Of a DNA stretch of 64,000 nucleotides, positions 37,268-47,221 are shown one piece after another (position 1 is the first letter of the stretch; the number at the start of each line of letters is the position of its first letter). The stretch comes from Danxiaibacter flavus (GTDB lineage: Bacteria; Bacteroidota; Bacteroidia; Chitinophagales; Chitinophagaceae). Below the pieces are notes generated by a model. The model had not been told where the DNA came from and did not search any database. It was given only the letters and a program-made list of their open reading frames with translations. The position numbers and the translations under genes are program-made. The stretch lies in assembly GCF_041060425.1 (NCBI RefSeq), contig NZ_JAULBC010000007.1:186001-250000 (forward strand), given 5' to 3'.

Positions 37268-37981
37268 ATGAGTGTAAGAGGGAATTTTTTGATAGACAAC
37301 TGGAATTTTAAGCGTGAGTCAATATTGCAAGACCTGCCATCGAGAGACCTTCAACTTTTGCTTGCACATACTTCTGAGGAAGTATACAAAAAAGGTGAAA
37401 TTGTATTTCGTGAAGGCAGTTATCCTTTGGGTATTTTTTATATAGTAGAAGGAAAAGTAAAAAAATACAAAATGGAAAAAGGCGGACGGCAGCGAATAAT
37501 TTACATCGCTAAGTCCGGAGAGCTAATTGGATACCACGCAGTCCTATCGAATGATCGCTACTCCGTTGCGGCAGCAACACTTGAAGCAAGCCGTATTATT
37601 TTCATCTCCCGCGAGGATTTTAGTGATGCAATTCAACAATCATCCGTTTTAGCACAAAGGCTGTTGCAGGCCTTAAGCCACGAATTTGCTGTAATGTGCA
37701 ATAACTTATCCGCTTTTACCAGCAAGACGGTGCGGCAGAGGCTGGCAATACATTTACTTCTGCTTACTGAAAAGTATAAAACAGACGGCAAGTCAGGACA
37801 ATCCACAGAAATTTTAATAGGCAGGGAAGATCTTGCAAGCGTGGTAGGCACTGCCAGGGAAAATGTAATCCGGTTGTTGACAGAGTTTAAAGAAGCAGGA
37901 ATTTTACAAACAAAAGGAACAAGGATCACTATTCTTGACATGAGTCAACTGATCGCAATTGCCAGCAGCTGGGTAAAATAG
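37268..37981 (+). CDS. Crp/Fnr-family transcriptional regulator
   Basis: A 237-aa regulator. The cyclic-nucleotide-binding-like domain spans about 20-140 (EVYKKGEIVFREGSYPLGIF, YIVEGKVKKYKMEKGGRQRI, GELIGYHAVL). The C-terminal winged helix is HTH_Crp type (about 150-225; SKTVRQRLAIHLLLLTEKY, REDLASVVGTARENVIRLLT, FKEAGILQTKGTRITIL). No N-terminal cysteine cluster for an Fe-S centre is present, so this is not a classical oxygen-sensing FNR. The recognition helix keeps the TARENVIR pattern, which suits GTGA half-sites such as those in the two nearby palindromes. Effector unknown. The downstream gap 37982-38486 shows no convincing gene. Confidence 0.93.
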   Translation: MSVRGNFLIDNWNFKRESILQDLPSRDLQLLLAHTSEEVYKKGEIVFREGSYPLGIFYIVEGKVKKYKMEKGGRQRIIYIAKSGELIGYHAVLSNDRYSVAAATLEASRIIFISREDFSDAIQQSSVLAQRLLQALSHEFAVMCNNLSAFTSKTVRQRLAIHLLLLTEKYKTDGKSGQSTEILIGREDLASVVGTARENVIRLLTEFKEAGILQTKGTRITILDMSQLIAIASSWVK

Positions 37982-38486
37982 CAACCGATGTCCAATCAAT
38001 ACCTAAGGTATAATTATTTGCTTTACTTTAACTACTCGTCGATTTCAAAAATCATACAACCGCAAGCGCTTAGCAGAAGCCGGCTTCTACATAAACACAA
38101 ATGTTTTCCGTCCATTCAATTCTTTCAATAAACGTCTACATATAACTTGAACGTGCCGGCTTAATTTGTACCGGATTTATAGTTAGATTGACCCGGAATT
38201 ATTACACAGTACAATGTTTTTGTAGACGAAATAAATTCATCCCCCCGCTCTGTCCCGGGAATTTTGGCCAGGTATCTTCAGTACAAAATGAACGGTGTCG
38301 GTGCACGCAAAAAAGTACAGGCAACCTATGTCACCCATATTTTGCCAGTGGAAGCATAACAAAAAGTCTTACCAGCGCTGAAGAGACATTCAATGCTAAA
38401 CCCAAAAAATCGTTCAAAAAATAAGCATATGACTTGCAGGCAATGCCGCAGTTGCTTGTTATAACAGCATAAAATCCCCTTCTAAC

Positions 38487-38711
38487 ATGAAACATTTATT
38501 ACCCCGTATTTTTCTAAGAACCGACCCGGATTCCAGTACCATTAAAAAAAGAAAGACGGTCATATATACCATGGTAAGTCTTGCATTTTTATTATTGATG
38601 TACACCGCAACTTGCCCGGGAGAATTGAGCGACCTAAAACTACTTTGCATGTCCGTCACAGGATATTTATTATTTGTTACCGCAATCTTTTTTTTGCTAA
38701 CCGGCAAATGA
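38487..38711 (+). CDS. small two-helix membrane protein (hypothetical)
   Basis: A 74-aa frame with a basic N-terminus (RIFLRTDPDSSTIKKRK) and two hydrophobic segments (VIYTMVSLAFLLLMYTA; LLCMSVTGYLLFVTAIFFLL). No family recognised. Very short frames follow directly (ATGA overlap at 38710, and a 20-codon frame at 38805-38867), which could be part of the same transcript but are too short to judge. Confidence 0.42.
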   Translation: MKHLLPRIFLRTDPDSSTIKKRKTVIYTMVSLAFLLLMYTATCPGELSDLKLLCMSVTGYLLFVTAIFFLLTGK

Positions 38712-38873
38712 GAACTGATAAACCAGTAATAAATACTGTAGAACAATCTGAATACAGGCTCATTGTTTGGCACAATCAGCGCTTTCCAAACGCACAGGCA
38801 ATTCATGGATGAGGATACCATCATGAAAAAAAATCACAAACCGTGGCAAGATCCCACAAAAAAATAATTGAAG

Positions 38874-39467
38874 ATGATGCATCGATACAGCCTTTTTGAA
38901 AATGAATATTTTAGTGAGACAATTAGTATAATAAGCAGCTCTAATGTCGATGCACTACAAACCGATGAATTGCTAAGTAATAACGTTATTCTGCTAAATT
39001 ATCGGGAAGTTAAAATCCTGGCTGACATTCAGGATATTTGCAAAGAAAGGGCTAACACCTTTTACAGTATCCTTGCGGGCAGTAAATATATGCGGGTATT
39101 AACAAAAGCATTTCTCCTTAAGATGATCCGTGACTGTTCAAACCTCATCAGGTTCATTAATAAAAAATATTATTGCATACATGAACACTGGCAAAAAACC
39201 ACACAGGATGAAACCTTTAGTCAGTGGACAAAGCTGAGGCCCGCGCCGGATGACATGAAAACGCTCGATATACTCTCATTTTGCGAAAAAGAAGATCTTG
39301 CGGTTTTAGATGTTTATGCAAGATTAATGGATCGACATGACCTAAGCATCGGCTTAAGGAACTTTGTTAATGATCAGCAAGAAAAACTCGGGGAGGAACT
39401 TAAATACTTAAAGGAATTCAAAATACTTTCTTCTTCAAAAATTCTTGACGCCGGCATTGCATCTTAA
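38874..39467 (+). CDS. helical protein, possibly DUF2383/PA2169-type ferritin-like
   Basis: From the ATG at 38874 the product is 197 aa; a TTG at 38868 is an alternative start. It is mostly helical. The C-terminal half (LDILSFCEKEDLAVLDVYAR, NFVNDQQEKLGEELKYLKEF) resembles the last two helices of the PA2169/DUF2383 four-helix family, including a CEKED segment like the family's CERGED. The N-terminal half (ILADIQDICKERANTFYSIL) fits the first helix. The middle (NKKYYCIHEHWQKTTQ) is unlike the family. Such proteins are tied to stress or metal storage, but function is unproven. Confidence 0.5.
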   Translation: MMHRYSLFENEYFSETISIISSSNVDALQTDELLSNNVILLNYREVKILADIQDICKERANTFYSILAGSKYMRVLTKAFLLKMIRDCSNLIRFINKKYYCIHEHWQKTTQDETFSQWTKLRPAPDDMKTLDILSFCEKEDLAVLDVYARLMDRHDLSIGLRNFVNDQQEKLGEELKYLKEFKILSSSKILDAGIAS

Positions 39468-39608
39468 TCAGGTTTAACTCATGTAGCCTGCCTGATATCT
39501 CCCGGTTTTGTTCAATTGTGTGTAAATATTTAACGTTTTAATTTATGTCTTTCATTTTCTCATGACCATCATTGACGTTGACTTAACTGCCGGTCGCGAA
39601 AAAAATGA

Positions 39609-39863
39609 CTATCTATATGTAATTGTGAATGAAAAACCAAGACTTAATTTTTCAAGAACGGATAAAACCTCATTCACCACGGTTTCTATTGTTTGTGCCT
39701 GCCGTTCCAATTCAACGTGAAGTGTTGATTTTCCCGGTTCAGAAAACGTGTATATGATTAAACGGTAAAGCTTCGGCGGAAGTCCCTTTTTTATTGCAGA
39801 CAACGCCTGAATATCTGCATTTTTAATGATGATCGTGGTAACAAACAGTGCCATACTTTTCAT
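39609..39863 (-). CDS. hypothetical small protein
   Basis: The ATG at 39863 gives 84 aa; the frame is open to a GTG at 39890. The C-terminal part (PKLYRLIIYTFSEPGKSTLH, ETVVNEVLSVLEKLSLGFSF) alternates strands and helices like a small alpha-beta domain. No family is recognised, and the frame might be fortuitous. It lies beyond the putative terminator of the SusC-SusD-M14 operon. Confidence 0.38.
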   Translation of the reverse strand: MKSMALFVTTIIIKNADIQALSAIKKGLPPKLYRLIIYTFSEPGKSTLHVELERQAQTIETVVNEVLSVLEKLSLGFSFTITYR

Positions 39864-39917
39864 AACCCGTTTTAGGAGGTTAAAAATCACTTTTACAATC
39901 CTGCGCTCAAAGTATTT

Positions 39918-39945
39918 AAAGCCCGCCGTGGAAACAACGGGCTTT
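39918..39945 (-). terminator. hairpin after the M14 peptidase gene
   Basis: AAAGCCCG (39918-39925) and CGGGCTTT (39938-39945) form a perfect 8-bp GC-rich stem with a 12-nt loop, 40 bp downstream of the stop at 39985. The trailing U-run is poor on the minus strand (AAATACTTT), so efficiency is uncertain. Confidence 0.6.
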
Positions 39946-39984
39946 GTATTTGCTTATGGGAAAATGACAAAAAAACTCCTACGA

Positions 39985-42657
39985 TTATTCAGAACCGAAA
40001 TTGCCAAAACCACTGATCAGGTTACCGAAGAAAATAGCGTTCAGCAACAGGCGGTTCGTACCAAGCCAGTAGCTTCTATATGCAGGATCATCTGCAAAAA
40101 GTGTGATGGCTCCTGAACCTTCTGCACTGGTTATAATAGCAGCCGAGTTATTTATTTTAGAGACGCTTTCTTTTGGCGCATATCCGTTTACAAACGCGTC
40201 CTTATCATATTGAGCAACGGTGTTGTATTTGTTTTTAGACGGCAGCAAAATGGTTGATCCGTTTTTGTTCACAAACAAACGGCGACTGTTCACTCCAAAC
40301 GCGACAGGATGCGTAGTATCAAGATCAGTCGTAAAAATGGCGCCATTTAACCGCTTTGCACCTTCAACATCCTGCAGGCTAACGTAATCCAATCTTTCAG
40401 CAGATAACGCCCGTTTTGCATTCTGCGTTTCTGTTGAATTAGATACCGGAGACACGGTTGCATTTGCCGGCACATTACGAATTGTGTTGCCACCGCCACG
40501 GTTGTTCAGCGAAGAATCTACATATGCTTTCTCACGGGAAATTTCCTGATTAATGGCCCAGGCGCTGGCATTCTGAAAAGTAATAAGATTGCCACCTTCT
40601 CTTACCCAGTCCTTAATTTTTGCGACAACAGATTTATCCCATTCGCTGTAATTACCGCCAGGCAATATCAGTGTATTGTATTTTTTTAGTGAGATGCGCG
40701 AAAAATTATCTGCATCAATCTTTACAACCGGCAAGCCCAGTTGTTGGTTCAATAAAAACCAAACTTCACCTGCTTCTTCCGAGTTGATGCCCTGACCAAA
40801 AGCCAGTGCAACAGATGGTTTTCGTACGCTTTTGATGTTGCTGCTTCCCAGGTCTATACCTTCAGCATTGAAACCTGTAAGCGCAGATGTAAATGATACG
40901 CCTGCCAATGATGCTGCATTATTAAGTGTTCTATACAGGGAATCAGCAGGAATGTCCTGCGCGGCTACCGGTACCACAAGTGCGCCATAACCAAAGGATT
41001 TCTTACCACCGGGAGTGTTTGCCGTAAAAGGCTTAAACGCGGTTTTCACGTTAACACCTCTGTTTAACAGGTAATACAAAGCCTTTGATGCATTGTAATC
41101 GCTCCAGCTTAAGAGATAGGCATAGGAAGCTTGTCCGGCTGCCACCTCGCCTTTCAAGGATGGCAACGCAGTAACAGGTTCTCCTTTAGAGAATGCAGGA
41201 TTTTTGATCTTGCTGTATTGCAGGCCATAGGCATGAATGATTGACCATCCGGTGTTATCATAAAATACACTGTCCTTCAGCAAATTTTCTTCAAACAATG
41301 AGTGGATGATCCTGAAATTGGGTTGCGCTGCCGGAACGATATAAGCTTTTCCTTTTTCAAAACTTTTTCCTTCAGCACTTACATTCGCTGTAAGCTCATA
41401 CACTTTCACGCGATGTCTTAATAACAGATCAAGAAATTTGCGGGTAAGTGTTTCATCGCGGCTGTCACCAAAAACATATGCTTTTGCATCGTTTCTCGCA
41501 GCCTGTTCCAATGCGGATTTAAAAAAGTCTTTCTGCAATTTAAACAAGCCTTCTTTCTCCGCTACAGCACCACGCACTGTAGCAAGACCTGTTACAAGAT
41601 GATTGCGTATCGTAAATGGAAATGTGAGTATGCCGTTGCTTGTTTCAATATTTAATCCACGGCTGCTGGCTTCTTCAAAAGTAGCGCCTACTCCACCGTA
41701 AAATTTGGGATAAGTAGAACCATAGATCGGTGATAGATTGTCATAGTTCTCTTTGGTGAAATACAATGAACCGATATCATCCAGCGCCTTTGCCTGGTAC
41801 TTCGCCAGCACTGCATTAAAGTCGTACACGCTTTGCGGAATGATCGGGCTCTGATGGCTCTTGGGTGTTGGCTCAAAGTAGTAGGTAGCGTTTGCACCCT
41901 GTTCATGAAAATCTATCTGCACGTTGGGATACCACTGATGGAAATATTCAATTCTTGCTTTACTTTCTACCTGCGTAAGGCTGAGCCAGTCCCTGTTAAG
42001 ATTGTTCAGGTAATGGTTGCTTCTGCCGCCCGGCCAGATCTCCTGGTGCTCTTTATCGTAGGCATCAGCCACCGGCGGAAAAGATTTGTAGGAATTATAC
42101 CAGTTGGCGGCCCTGTCCCTTCCATCAGGGTTTTGAGAAGGATCAACCAGCACCACGGATTCTTTCAACCATTGCTGTGTTTCTTCGCTCTGATTGGCAA
42201 CCAGGTAATAAGCTGTCAGCAAACCTGTCTCACCGCTTGAGGTCTCGTTACCATGTACGCTGTAACCTAACCAAACAACTACGGGCACATCTTTCCCCGG
42301 CAGCGGTGCTTCCGGATCAACCAAAGTTGCATGCGCCTGCTTAATATTACTGATTCGTCCGTAGTTATCAGGCGATGTAATTGTGGCAATAATCAGAGGA
42401 CGTTCTTCGTACGTTTTGCCAATCACTTCCACGTGGATCTTATTGCTTACACGTGCAAGTTCATTGAAGTATGCTACAATCTGATCATGCCGTGTATAGT
42501 GCGTACCGATGGGGTAACCAAGAAACTGTTCGGGCGTAGGAATTTTCGGATCGAAAGTTCCTGCATTGCGGAAGTAATAATTCTGTTGTGCTGCTGCACG
42601 CTCTCCTGCCAATAACGCCAGCAGGCCAAGCAACATGATTGAACGAAATGATTTCAT
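39985..42657 (-). CDS. M14-family zinc carboxypeptidase, exported
   Basis: An 890-aa peptidase with a signal peptide (about 1-23, MLLGLLALLAGERAAAQ). Zinc ligands: HxxE in GYSVHGNETSSGE (His135, Glu138) and the third His in NVQIDFHEQG (about 265). A catalytic Glu is likely in ATFEEASSRG. The C-terminal half (about 390-890) contains two segments (YVFGDSRDETLTRKFLDLLL; YNTLILPGGNYSEWDKSVVA) like class-I glutamine-amidotransferase/DJ-1 folds, common in large M14 proteins of Bacteroidota. It is the last gene of the SusC-SusD-M14 operon (27 bp after SusD), so it probably processes peptides taken up or displayed by the Sus-type pair. Confidence 0.93.
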   Translation of the reverse strand: MKSFRSIMLLGLLALLAGERAAAQQNYYFRNAGTFDPKIPTPEQFLGYPIGTHYTRHDQIVAYFNELARVSNKIHVEVIGKTYEERPLIIATITSPDNYGRISNIKQAHATLVDPEAPLPGKDVPVVVWLGYSVHGNETSSGETGLLTAYYLVANQSEETQQWLKESVVLVDPSQNPDGRDRAANWYNSYKSFPPVADAYDKEHQEIWPGGRSNHYLNNLNRDWLSLTQVESKARIEYFHQWYPNVQIDFHEQGANATYYFEPTPKSHQSPIIPQSVYDFNAVLAKYQAKALDDIGSLYFTKENYDNLSPIYGSTYPKFYGGVGATFEEASSRGLNIETSNGILTFPFTIRNHLVTGLATVRGAVAEKEGLFKLQKDFFKSALEQAARNDAKAYVFGDSRDETLTRKFLDLLLRHRVKVYELTANVSAEGKSFEKGKAYIVPAAQPNFRIIHSLFEENLLKDSVFYDNTGWSIIHAYGLQYSKIKNPAFSKGEPVTALPSLKGEVAAGQASYAYLLSWSDYNASKALYYLLNRGVNVKTAFKPFTANTPGGKKSFGYGALVVPVAAQDIPADSLYRTLNNAASLAGVSFTSALTGFNAEGIDLGSSNIKSVRKPSVALAFGQGINSEEAGEVWFLLNQQLGLPVVKIDADNFSRISLKKYNTLILPGGNYSEWDKSVVAKIKDWVREGGNLITFQNASAWAINQEISREKAYVDSSLNNRGGGNTIRNVPANATVSPVSNSTETQNAKRALSAERLDYVSLQDVEGAKRLNGAIFTTDLDTTHPVAFGVNSRRLFVNKNGSTILLPSKNKYNTVAQYDKDAFVNGYAPKESVSKINNSAAIITSAEGSGAITLFADDPAYRSYWLGTNRLLLNAIFFGNLISGFGNFGSE

Positions 42658-42684
42658 GATGGAAATATTGAGTTAGATGAATTT

Positions 42685-44028
42685 TTAGTAGCCGGGGTTT
42701 TGTGTTACGTCGGGGTCAGATAAAATATCCTGGTAAGGAATAGGGAACAGCCAAAAGTCTTTGTTGGTGAGTCCAAGCACCTCTCCTGCCCGTCCTGTTC
42801 TCACCAGATCAAACCACCTGTGTGCTTCAAAAGCAAATTCTACACTATTCTCATCTTCAATTGCCTGGATAACTTGAGCTTTTGTAACGGCTGTAGATTT
42901 GGCAACATCCGCACGCTGCCTTACAGCATCAAGATCTTCCAGGGCACCCTGCAGATTGTTTTGCTGTGCCCTTGCCTCAGCACGGATCAGGTACAATTCC
43001 GCAATGCGGATCAGGTAAGCCGGATCCGTACTTGTTGCATAAGTGTTGTACAACACTCCATACACCGAATTGCCGCTTCCTGCAATGAGTGATTTTCTTG
43101 CTCCGCCTATATCAGTATTGTTGAGCTTGTCAACAATACCAGCGGAAGGCTTAAGTGTAAACTGTCCGCCGAAGGAACTGGGATACCAAAGGTTCCAGTA
43201 ACTGTTCCTGTCATTTGCAGAAAATGTAAGCTCAAGCACAGATTCATTGCTAAGAAAAGGAGCCGTAAAAAATGCACCATATGGTTTTACCAGGCTATAC
43301 TTTGTGTTGCTGATCACCTGGCTGGCGTAAGCTTCTGCATCGGCCCATTGCTTGCGGTATAAATGCAGCCTGGCACGCAACGCACGGGCCGTACTTTTTT
43401 GCGCGCGGTTCCTTGTTTTTGCATCTTCCGGTAGTAGCTGTTCTGCCTGAACAAGATCTGCAAGTACCTGGTCGTATGTCTCATCCAGTGTGCTTCGCTT
43501 AATACCTTTAAGCGCACTGAGATCCGTTGTCGGCTTAAGTTGCAATTGTACGCCGCCCCAGCCTCTGCCCAGGTCAAAGTAGCCGATCGCCCTGATAAAA
43601 TAAGCTTCGCCGAGAATCTTATTCTTTTCATCGTTTGTCAACAACGGATCGTTGACTGATGGAACAAATGCTATCACACTGTTTGCTGTATTGATCATGC
43701 TGTAGATGCCCTGGTATGCGGCAACAGTGGTTACGTTGTCCGTTGGTATGGCATTCTGATCCAGTTGCAGATACTGACTGAGTGTTCCGTTGAACACAAC
43801 ATTATCTGCAGTAATGGTTCCCAGTGTGGGATAGTTGGACGCATAGTAGTTCTGCAGGCCGTCATAAGCCCCAATAATGGCGGCCCTGGCTGTACCTGCG
43901 TCTGTAATTGCGGCTGTGGAAGGAACTGCATTGTTGGGAATTTCAGTCAGGTATTTTTTGCACGACACAAATGCGGATAGCATCCAGAGCATAGCGATAC
44001 CTTTAATTATTTTATTGAGAGGTTTCAT
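42685..44028 (-). CDS. SusD/RagB-family lipoprotein
   Basis: A 447-aa outer-membrane lipoprotein with lipobox AFVSC (Cys23) and the start KKYLTEIPNNAVPS. Family motifs include GAYDGLQNYYASNY, AYFIRAIGYFDLGRGWGGV (the SusD core FxRA..YFDL.R.WGGV), RALRARLHLYRKQW, YLIRIAELYLIRAEARAQ and the C-terminal FAFEAHRWFDLVRTGRA. SusD caps the SusC pore and binds the nutrient. It is 18 bp after SusC and 27 bp before M14. The gene set (peptidase rather than glycosidase) suggests a peptide or amino-acid-derived ligand. Confidence 0.96.
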   Translation of the reverse strand: MKPLNKIIKGIAMLWMLSAFVSCKKYLTEIPNNAVPSTAAITDAGTARAAIIGAYDGLQNYYASNYPTLGTITADNVVFNGTLSQYLQLDQNAIPTDNVTTVAAYQGIYSMINTANSVIAFVPSVNDPLLTNDEKNKILGEAYFIRAIGYFDLGRGWGGVQLQLKPTTDLSALKGIKRSTLDETYDQVLADLVQAEQLLPEDAKTRNRAQKSTARALRARLHLYRKQWADAEAYASQVISNTKYSLVKPYGAFFTAPFLSNESVLELTFSANDRNSYWNLWYPSSFGGQFTLKPSAGIVDKLNNTDIGGARKSLIAGSGNSVYGVLYNTYATSTDPAYLIRIAELYLIRAEARAQQNNLQGALEDLDAVRQRADVAKSTAVTKAQVIQAIEDENSVEFAFEAHRWFDLVRTGRAGEVLGLTNKDFWLFPIPYQDILSDPDVTQNPGY

Positions 44029-44046
44029 AATTCAGTCTTTTATCAT

Positions 44047-47000
44047 TTAGAAGGATAGGTTAATACCGGCCTGTATAGTTCTTGGTTGCGGAACAGTAGC
44101 CCAGTCGTAGCCTGCAGTATTCTGGTTAGCGCTTTGAGAACTTACTTCAGGATCTAAACCTTTGTATTTGGTGATGGTGAACAGATTGCTGGCCTGCACG
44201 TACACACGCAGGTTCGTGAGCTTAACATTGCGCAGTACGCTGGATGGCAAAGAATAACTTAACGTGATCGTTCTCAAACGGATGAATGACCCATCTTCCA
44301 GGTAGCGTGAGCTAAGGCTTGCAACGCTACCACCGTAGTTATTCGCAGAGCCTCCGTTGATAGTTGGGTCGCCACTGTAGGTCGTCATTCTGGGGATATC
44401 TGTTATATCGCCGGGATGCTGCCATCTCTCCAGTTGTCTTGGCACAAAGCCAATGTTTCTTTGCGTTCCACCATGCACCAAAAAGAAATCATTCATGTTC
44501 ATGATCTTGTTGCCCTGCTGGAAATAGAAGAAGAAACCGAGATCGAAATTTTTGTAGGAAAGATTATTTGTTAAACCGCCTGTATATCTTGGTAAGGCAT
44601 TGCCAACGATCTGCCTGTCTGCTGAAGTAATGGTACCGCTTTTATCTACATCGTCATATACAGCATTTCCTGTTTCAGGATCTACATACAATTGCTTGTA
44701 TAATTGGAAGGAATTAACGGAGTAGCCTTGACGAAGTATGGAGATATTTCTTCCCGATGCACCAAGTGCAATGTCCGAAGCCAGTTTTTCAATTTTGTTG
44801 TTATTGAATGCAATATTGAAATCGGTTGTCCAGCGGAATTCTTTTGTGTTGATATTGTCTGAATGCAGCGTTATTTCAACGCCCTTGTTACGCACCGCGC
44901 CATAGTTCTGCAAATAAGATGCGAAGCCGGAACGCAATGGAACAGGCACATTCAGCAACAGATCATATGTGTATTTGTTATAGTAGTCAACAATTACATT
45001 CAGCTTGTTATTTAAAATAGCAAACTCAACGCCTACATCAGCCTGTCTTGTCGTTTCCCAGGTAAGATCAGGATTAGCTAATTGCGTTGGTGCATCGCCC
45101 GGATTGTCCAGGTAGTTTGCGCCTGCCGACCATAAGCCCTGCGCTGCATAAGCGCCAATACCGTTCTGGTTACCAGACAATCCAATGCTTCCTCTGAATT
45201 TAAGTTCATCAAACCAGTTAAGATTCTTTACAAACTCCTCCTGGCTGGCGCGCCATGTTAAACCGCCGGAAGGAAAATATCCCCAGCGATTGTTCACGCC
45301 AAATTTAGAAGAACCATCAGCCCTTAAACTTCCGTCAATTGTATACTTGTTATCGAACGTATAGCTTGCTTTTCCAAAGAAGGACACAAGTTTTGCTTCA
45401 GACCTTGAAGAAGAACCTGACCTTGTAGCCGCGGATGAAATAGCAGTGAAATTGTTGCTGGGAAATCCTGTTCCCGTTGCGGTAGTGCCTTCCGTAAGTA
45501 CACTGTTCAGCGTATTTCCGATCAGGGCATTAATGGCATGTTTTCTTCCACTTCCAAACGATTTAATGTAAGTGAGGACCTGTTCGTTGGTAAGTACCTG
45601 GTTCTTTGTTTGATAAGATGCGGCAGAGCCATTCGTTGCAACACCTGCACTGATCAATGTATTGGCGTAATTATTCTCGTACTCATCTGTACGGTCTACA
45701 CTCCAGCTGGTGCGGAATTTTAACTCAGGAAGAATGACATACTCACCATAAATATTACCAATACTGCGCCAGCCAACTGCATTGTTGTTCAGGTTGTTGA
45801 TGAGCGCAAGATGGTTGTCAAAGCTGCCATACTTTGCGTACGAACCGTTTGGGTTATAGACAGGCAGATAAGATCTGACAAAGAGAGCGGAGTTAATAAC
45901 GCCCTGCGGATTGTTGTCGTTACTACTCACATTGCGCCATGTACGTGTGATATTAATGCTGGTTCCTACTTTTAACCTGCGGCTCAGGTAAGTATCATAA
46001 TTGAGCCTCGCAGAATAACGTTCGAAATTCGATGGCTTTACGATTGATTGTTGTTTCAGATAACCCAGCCCGACATAGTAGGTACTTTTCTCTGAGCCAC
46101 CCTGCGCAGAAAGCTCATAGTTACTTGTGTTACCTGTTCTGAACAGGTCATTGATCCTGTCGTACGTTGGCAACGTATCCGCTTTTGGAAAAGGCAGTAC
46201 GATTGCAGAAGGATCCTGGCCGTTATCAATGGCTGTATTATAGGCCGCTTCGTTAGCCAGCAAAGCGGTTTCAGGGCCATTGGTTACCTGAAACTTTTTA
46301 GGTGCATTGCTCCAACCATGATAAGCATTGATATTAATTTTTGCACTGCTGTTCAGGCGGCCACGTTTGGTTGTTACCAGGATAACACCGTTGGCGCCGA
46401 GCGAACCATAAATAGCTGTTGCATTGGCATCTTTTAAGATCTGGATGCTTTCAATATCATTCGGATTGATATCTGCAAGCGGATTTGATTGCTGCTGATT
46501 GCCCATGCTTGTCTGAACGGGATCTGAACTGCTTACAAAAACGCCATCAATAACATACAAGGGATCTACCGATGCATTGATGGAATTATTACCTCTTACG
46601 CGAAAAGTAATACCACCGCCAGGTACACCTGAATTGGATGTAACCTGCACGCCTGCAGCCTTACCCTGTAACAGCTGGTTAAACCCAGCAGCGGGAATAT
46701 CTTTAATACTGCTTGCATTAACACTCACAATAGAGCCTGCAATAAACTTGCGGCTTTGTGTGCTGTAACCGGTAATAATAACTTCCTCAAGCTGCCGGTT
46801 GTCTCTTTTAAGTGTGATGGATATAATACCGTTTGAAGGCACCGGTATTTCCTGTGTTTCATAGCCTGTGAAGCTCACCAGGATCTTTTTTTCCTTGGAA
46901 CCTCCTTCCAGTTGGAAAGAGCCATCCGTTGCACTTAAGACTACTTTTTTGGAGCCTTTCAATTGTACGGTTGCGTTTTCAAGAGGCTGATTGTTTTCAC

Positions 47001-47097
47001 CAAGGATCTTTCCGGTGACGGCAGTTTGTGCCATTACCCGGTAACTTAGAAATAGCACAAAAACAAACACAGCACTTCTTTGTAAGAAATGTTTCAT
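44047..47097 (-). CDS. SusC/RagA-family TonB-linked outer-membrane transporter
   Basis: A 1016-aa TonB-dependent transporter. Signal peptide about 1-23. A CarboxypepD_reg-like domain follows at about 25-100 (VTGKILGENNQPLENATVQL), then the plug domain at about 115-225 (SGVPGGGITFRVRGNNSINA, ILKDANATAIYGSLGANGVI) and a beta-barrel ending in RTIQAGINLSF. The plug motif ILKDANATAIYG is diagnostic. First structural gene of the SusC-SusD-M14 operon, with a 264-bp leader that contains a Cys-ending short ORF and the shared palindrome. Import of an oligopeptide or organosulfur compound is inferred from neighbours, not proven. Confidence 0.96.
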   Translation of the reverse strand: MKHFLQRSAVFVFVLFLSYRVMAQTAVTGKILGENNQPLENATVQLKGSKKVVLSATDGSFQLEGGSKEKKILVSFTGYETQEIPVPSNGIISITLKRDNRQLEEVIITGYSTQSRKFIAGSIVSVNASSIKDIPAAGFNQLLQGKAAGVQVTSNSGVPGGGITFRVRGNNSINASVDPLYVIDGVFVSSSDPVQTSMGNQQQSNPLADINPNDIESIQILKDANATAIYGSLGANGVILVTTKRGRLNSSAKININAYHGWSNAPKKFQVTNGPETALLANEAAYNTAIDNGQDPSAIVLPFPKADTLPTYDRINDLFRTGNTSNYELSAQGGSEKSTYYVGLGYLKQQSIVKPSNFERYSARLNYDTYLSRRLKVGTSINITRTWRNVSSNDNNPQGVINSALFVRSYLPVYNPNGSYAKYGSFDNHLALINNLNNNAVGWRSIGNIYGEYVILPELKFRTSWSVDRTDEYENNYANTLISAGVATNGSAASYQTKNQVLTNEQVLTYIKSFGSGRKHAINALIGNTLNSVLTEGTTATGTGFPSNNFTAISSAATRSGSSSRSEAKLVSFFGKASYTFDNKYTIDGSLRADGSSKFGVNNRWGYFPSGGLTWRASQEEFVKNLNWFDELKFRGSIGLSGNQNGIGAYAAQGLWSAGANYLDNPGDAPTQLANPDLTWETTRQADVGVEFAILNNKLNVIVDYYNKYTYDLLLNVPVPLRSGFASYLQNYGAVRNKGVEITLHSDNINTKEFRWTTDFNIAFNNNKIEKLASDIALGASGRNISILRQGYSVNSFQLYKQLYVDPETGNAVYDDVDKSGTITSADRQIVGNALPRYTGGLTNNLSYKNFDLGFFFYFQQGNKIMNMNDFFLVHGGTQRNIGFVPRQLERWQHPGDITDIPRMTTYSGDPTINGGSANNYGGSVASLSSRYLEDGSFIRLRTITLSYSLPSSVLRNVKLTNLRVYVQASNLFTITKYKGLDPEVSSQSANQNTAGYDWATVPQPRTIQAGINLSF

Positions 47098-47128
47098 GAA
47101 TAATGTGTTTAAAAAAATAAATAATTAG

Positions 47129-47148
47129 TTGATGCAGGGAAACATCAA
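47129..47148 (-). terminator. candidate attenuator hairpin in the SusC leader
   Basis: On the minus strand TTGATG (47148-47143) and CATCAA (47134-47129) form a 6-bp stem with an 8-nt loop, followed by a U-rich tract (CUAAUUAUUUAUUUUUUU) ending about 15 bp before the SusC start. The right arm (CATCAAC) can also pair with GTTGAT, which overlaps the last Cys codon and stop of the short ORF at 47222-47344. The stem is short, so this is a weak call. Confidence 0.4.
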
Positions 47149-47221
47149 TGAAGTGTTGTGTGGAGCTGTGTTAAACGCTAAAAAATATGAAGGGGTATGA
47201 GATGATCTGGTATAAATTCTA

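Noticed and set aside
38188..38424. 78-codon plus-strand frame with several Cys (RCRCTQ)
   Set aside because: No recognisable domain or CxxCH haem motif. Composition looks like non-coding sequence.
38805..38867. 20-codon ORF between the small membrane protein and the helical protein
   Set aside because: Too short to judge, and no homologue is known to me. Noted only as part of a possible small-protein transcript.
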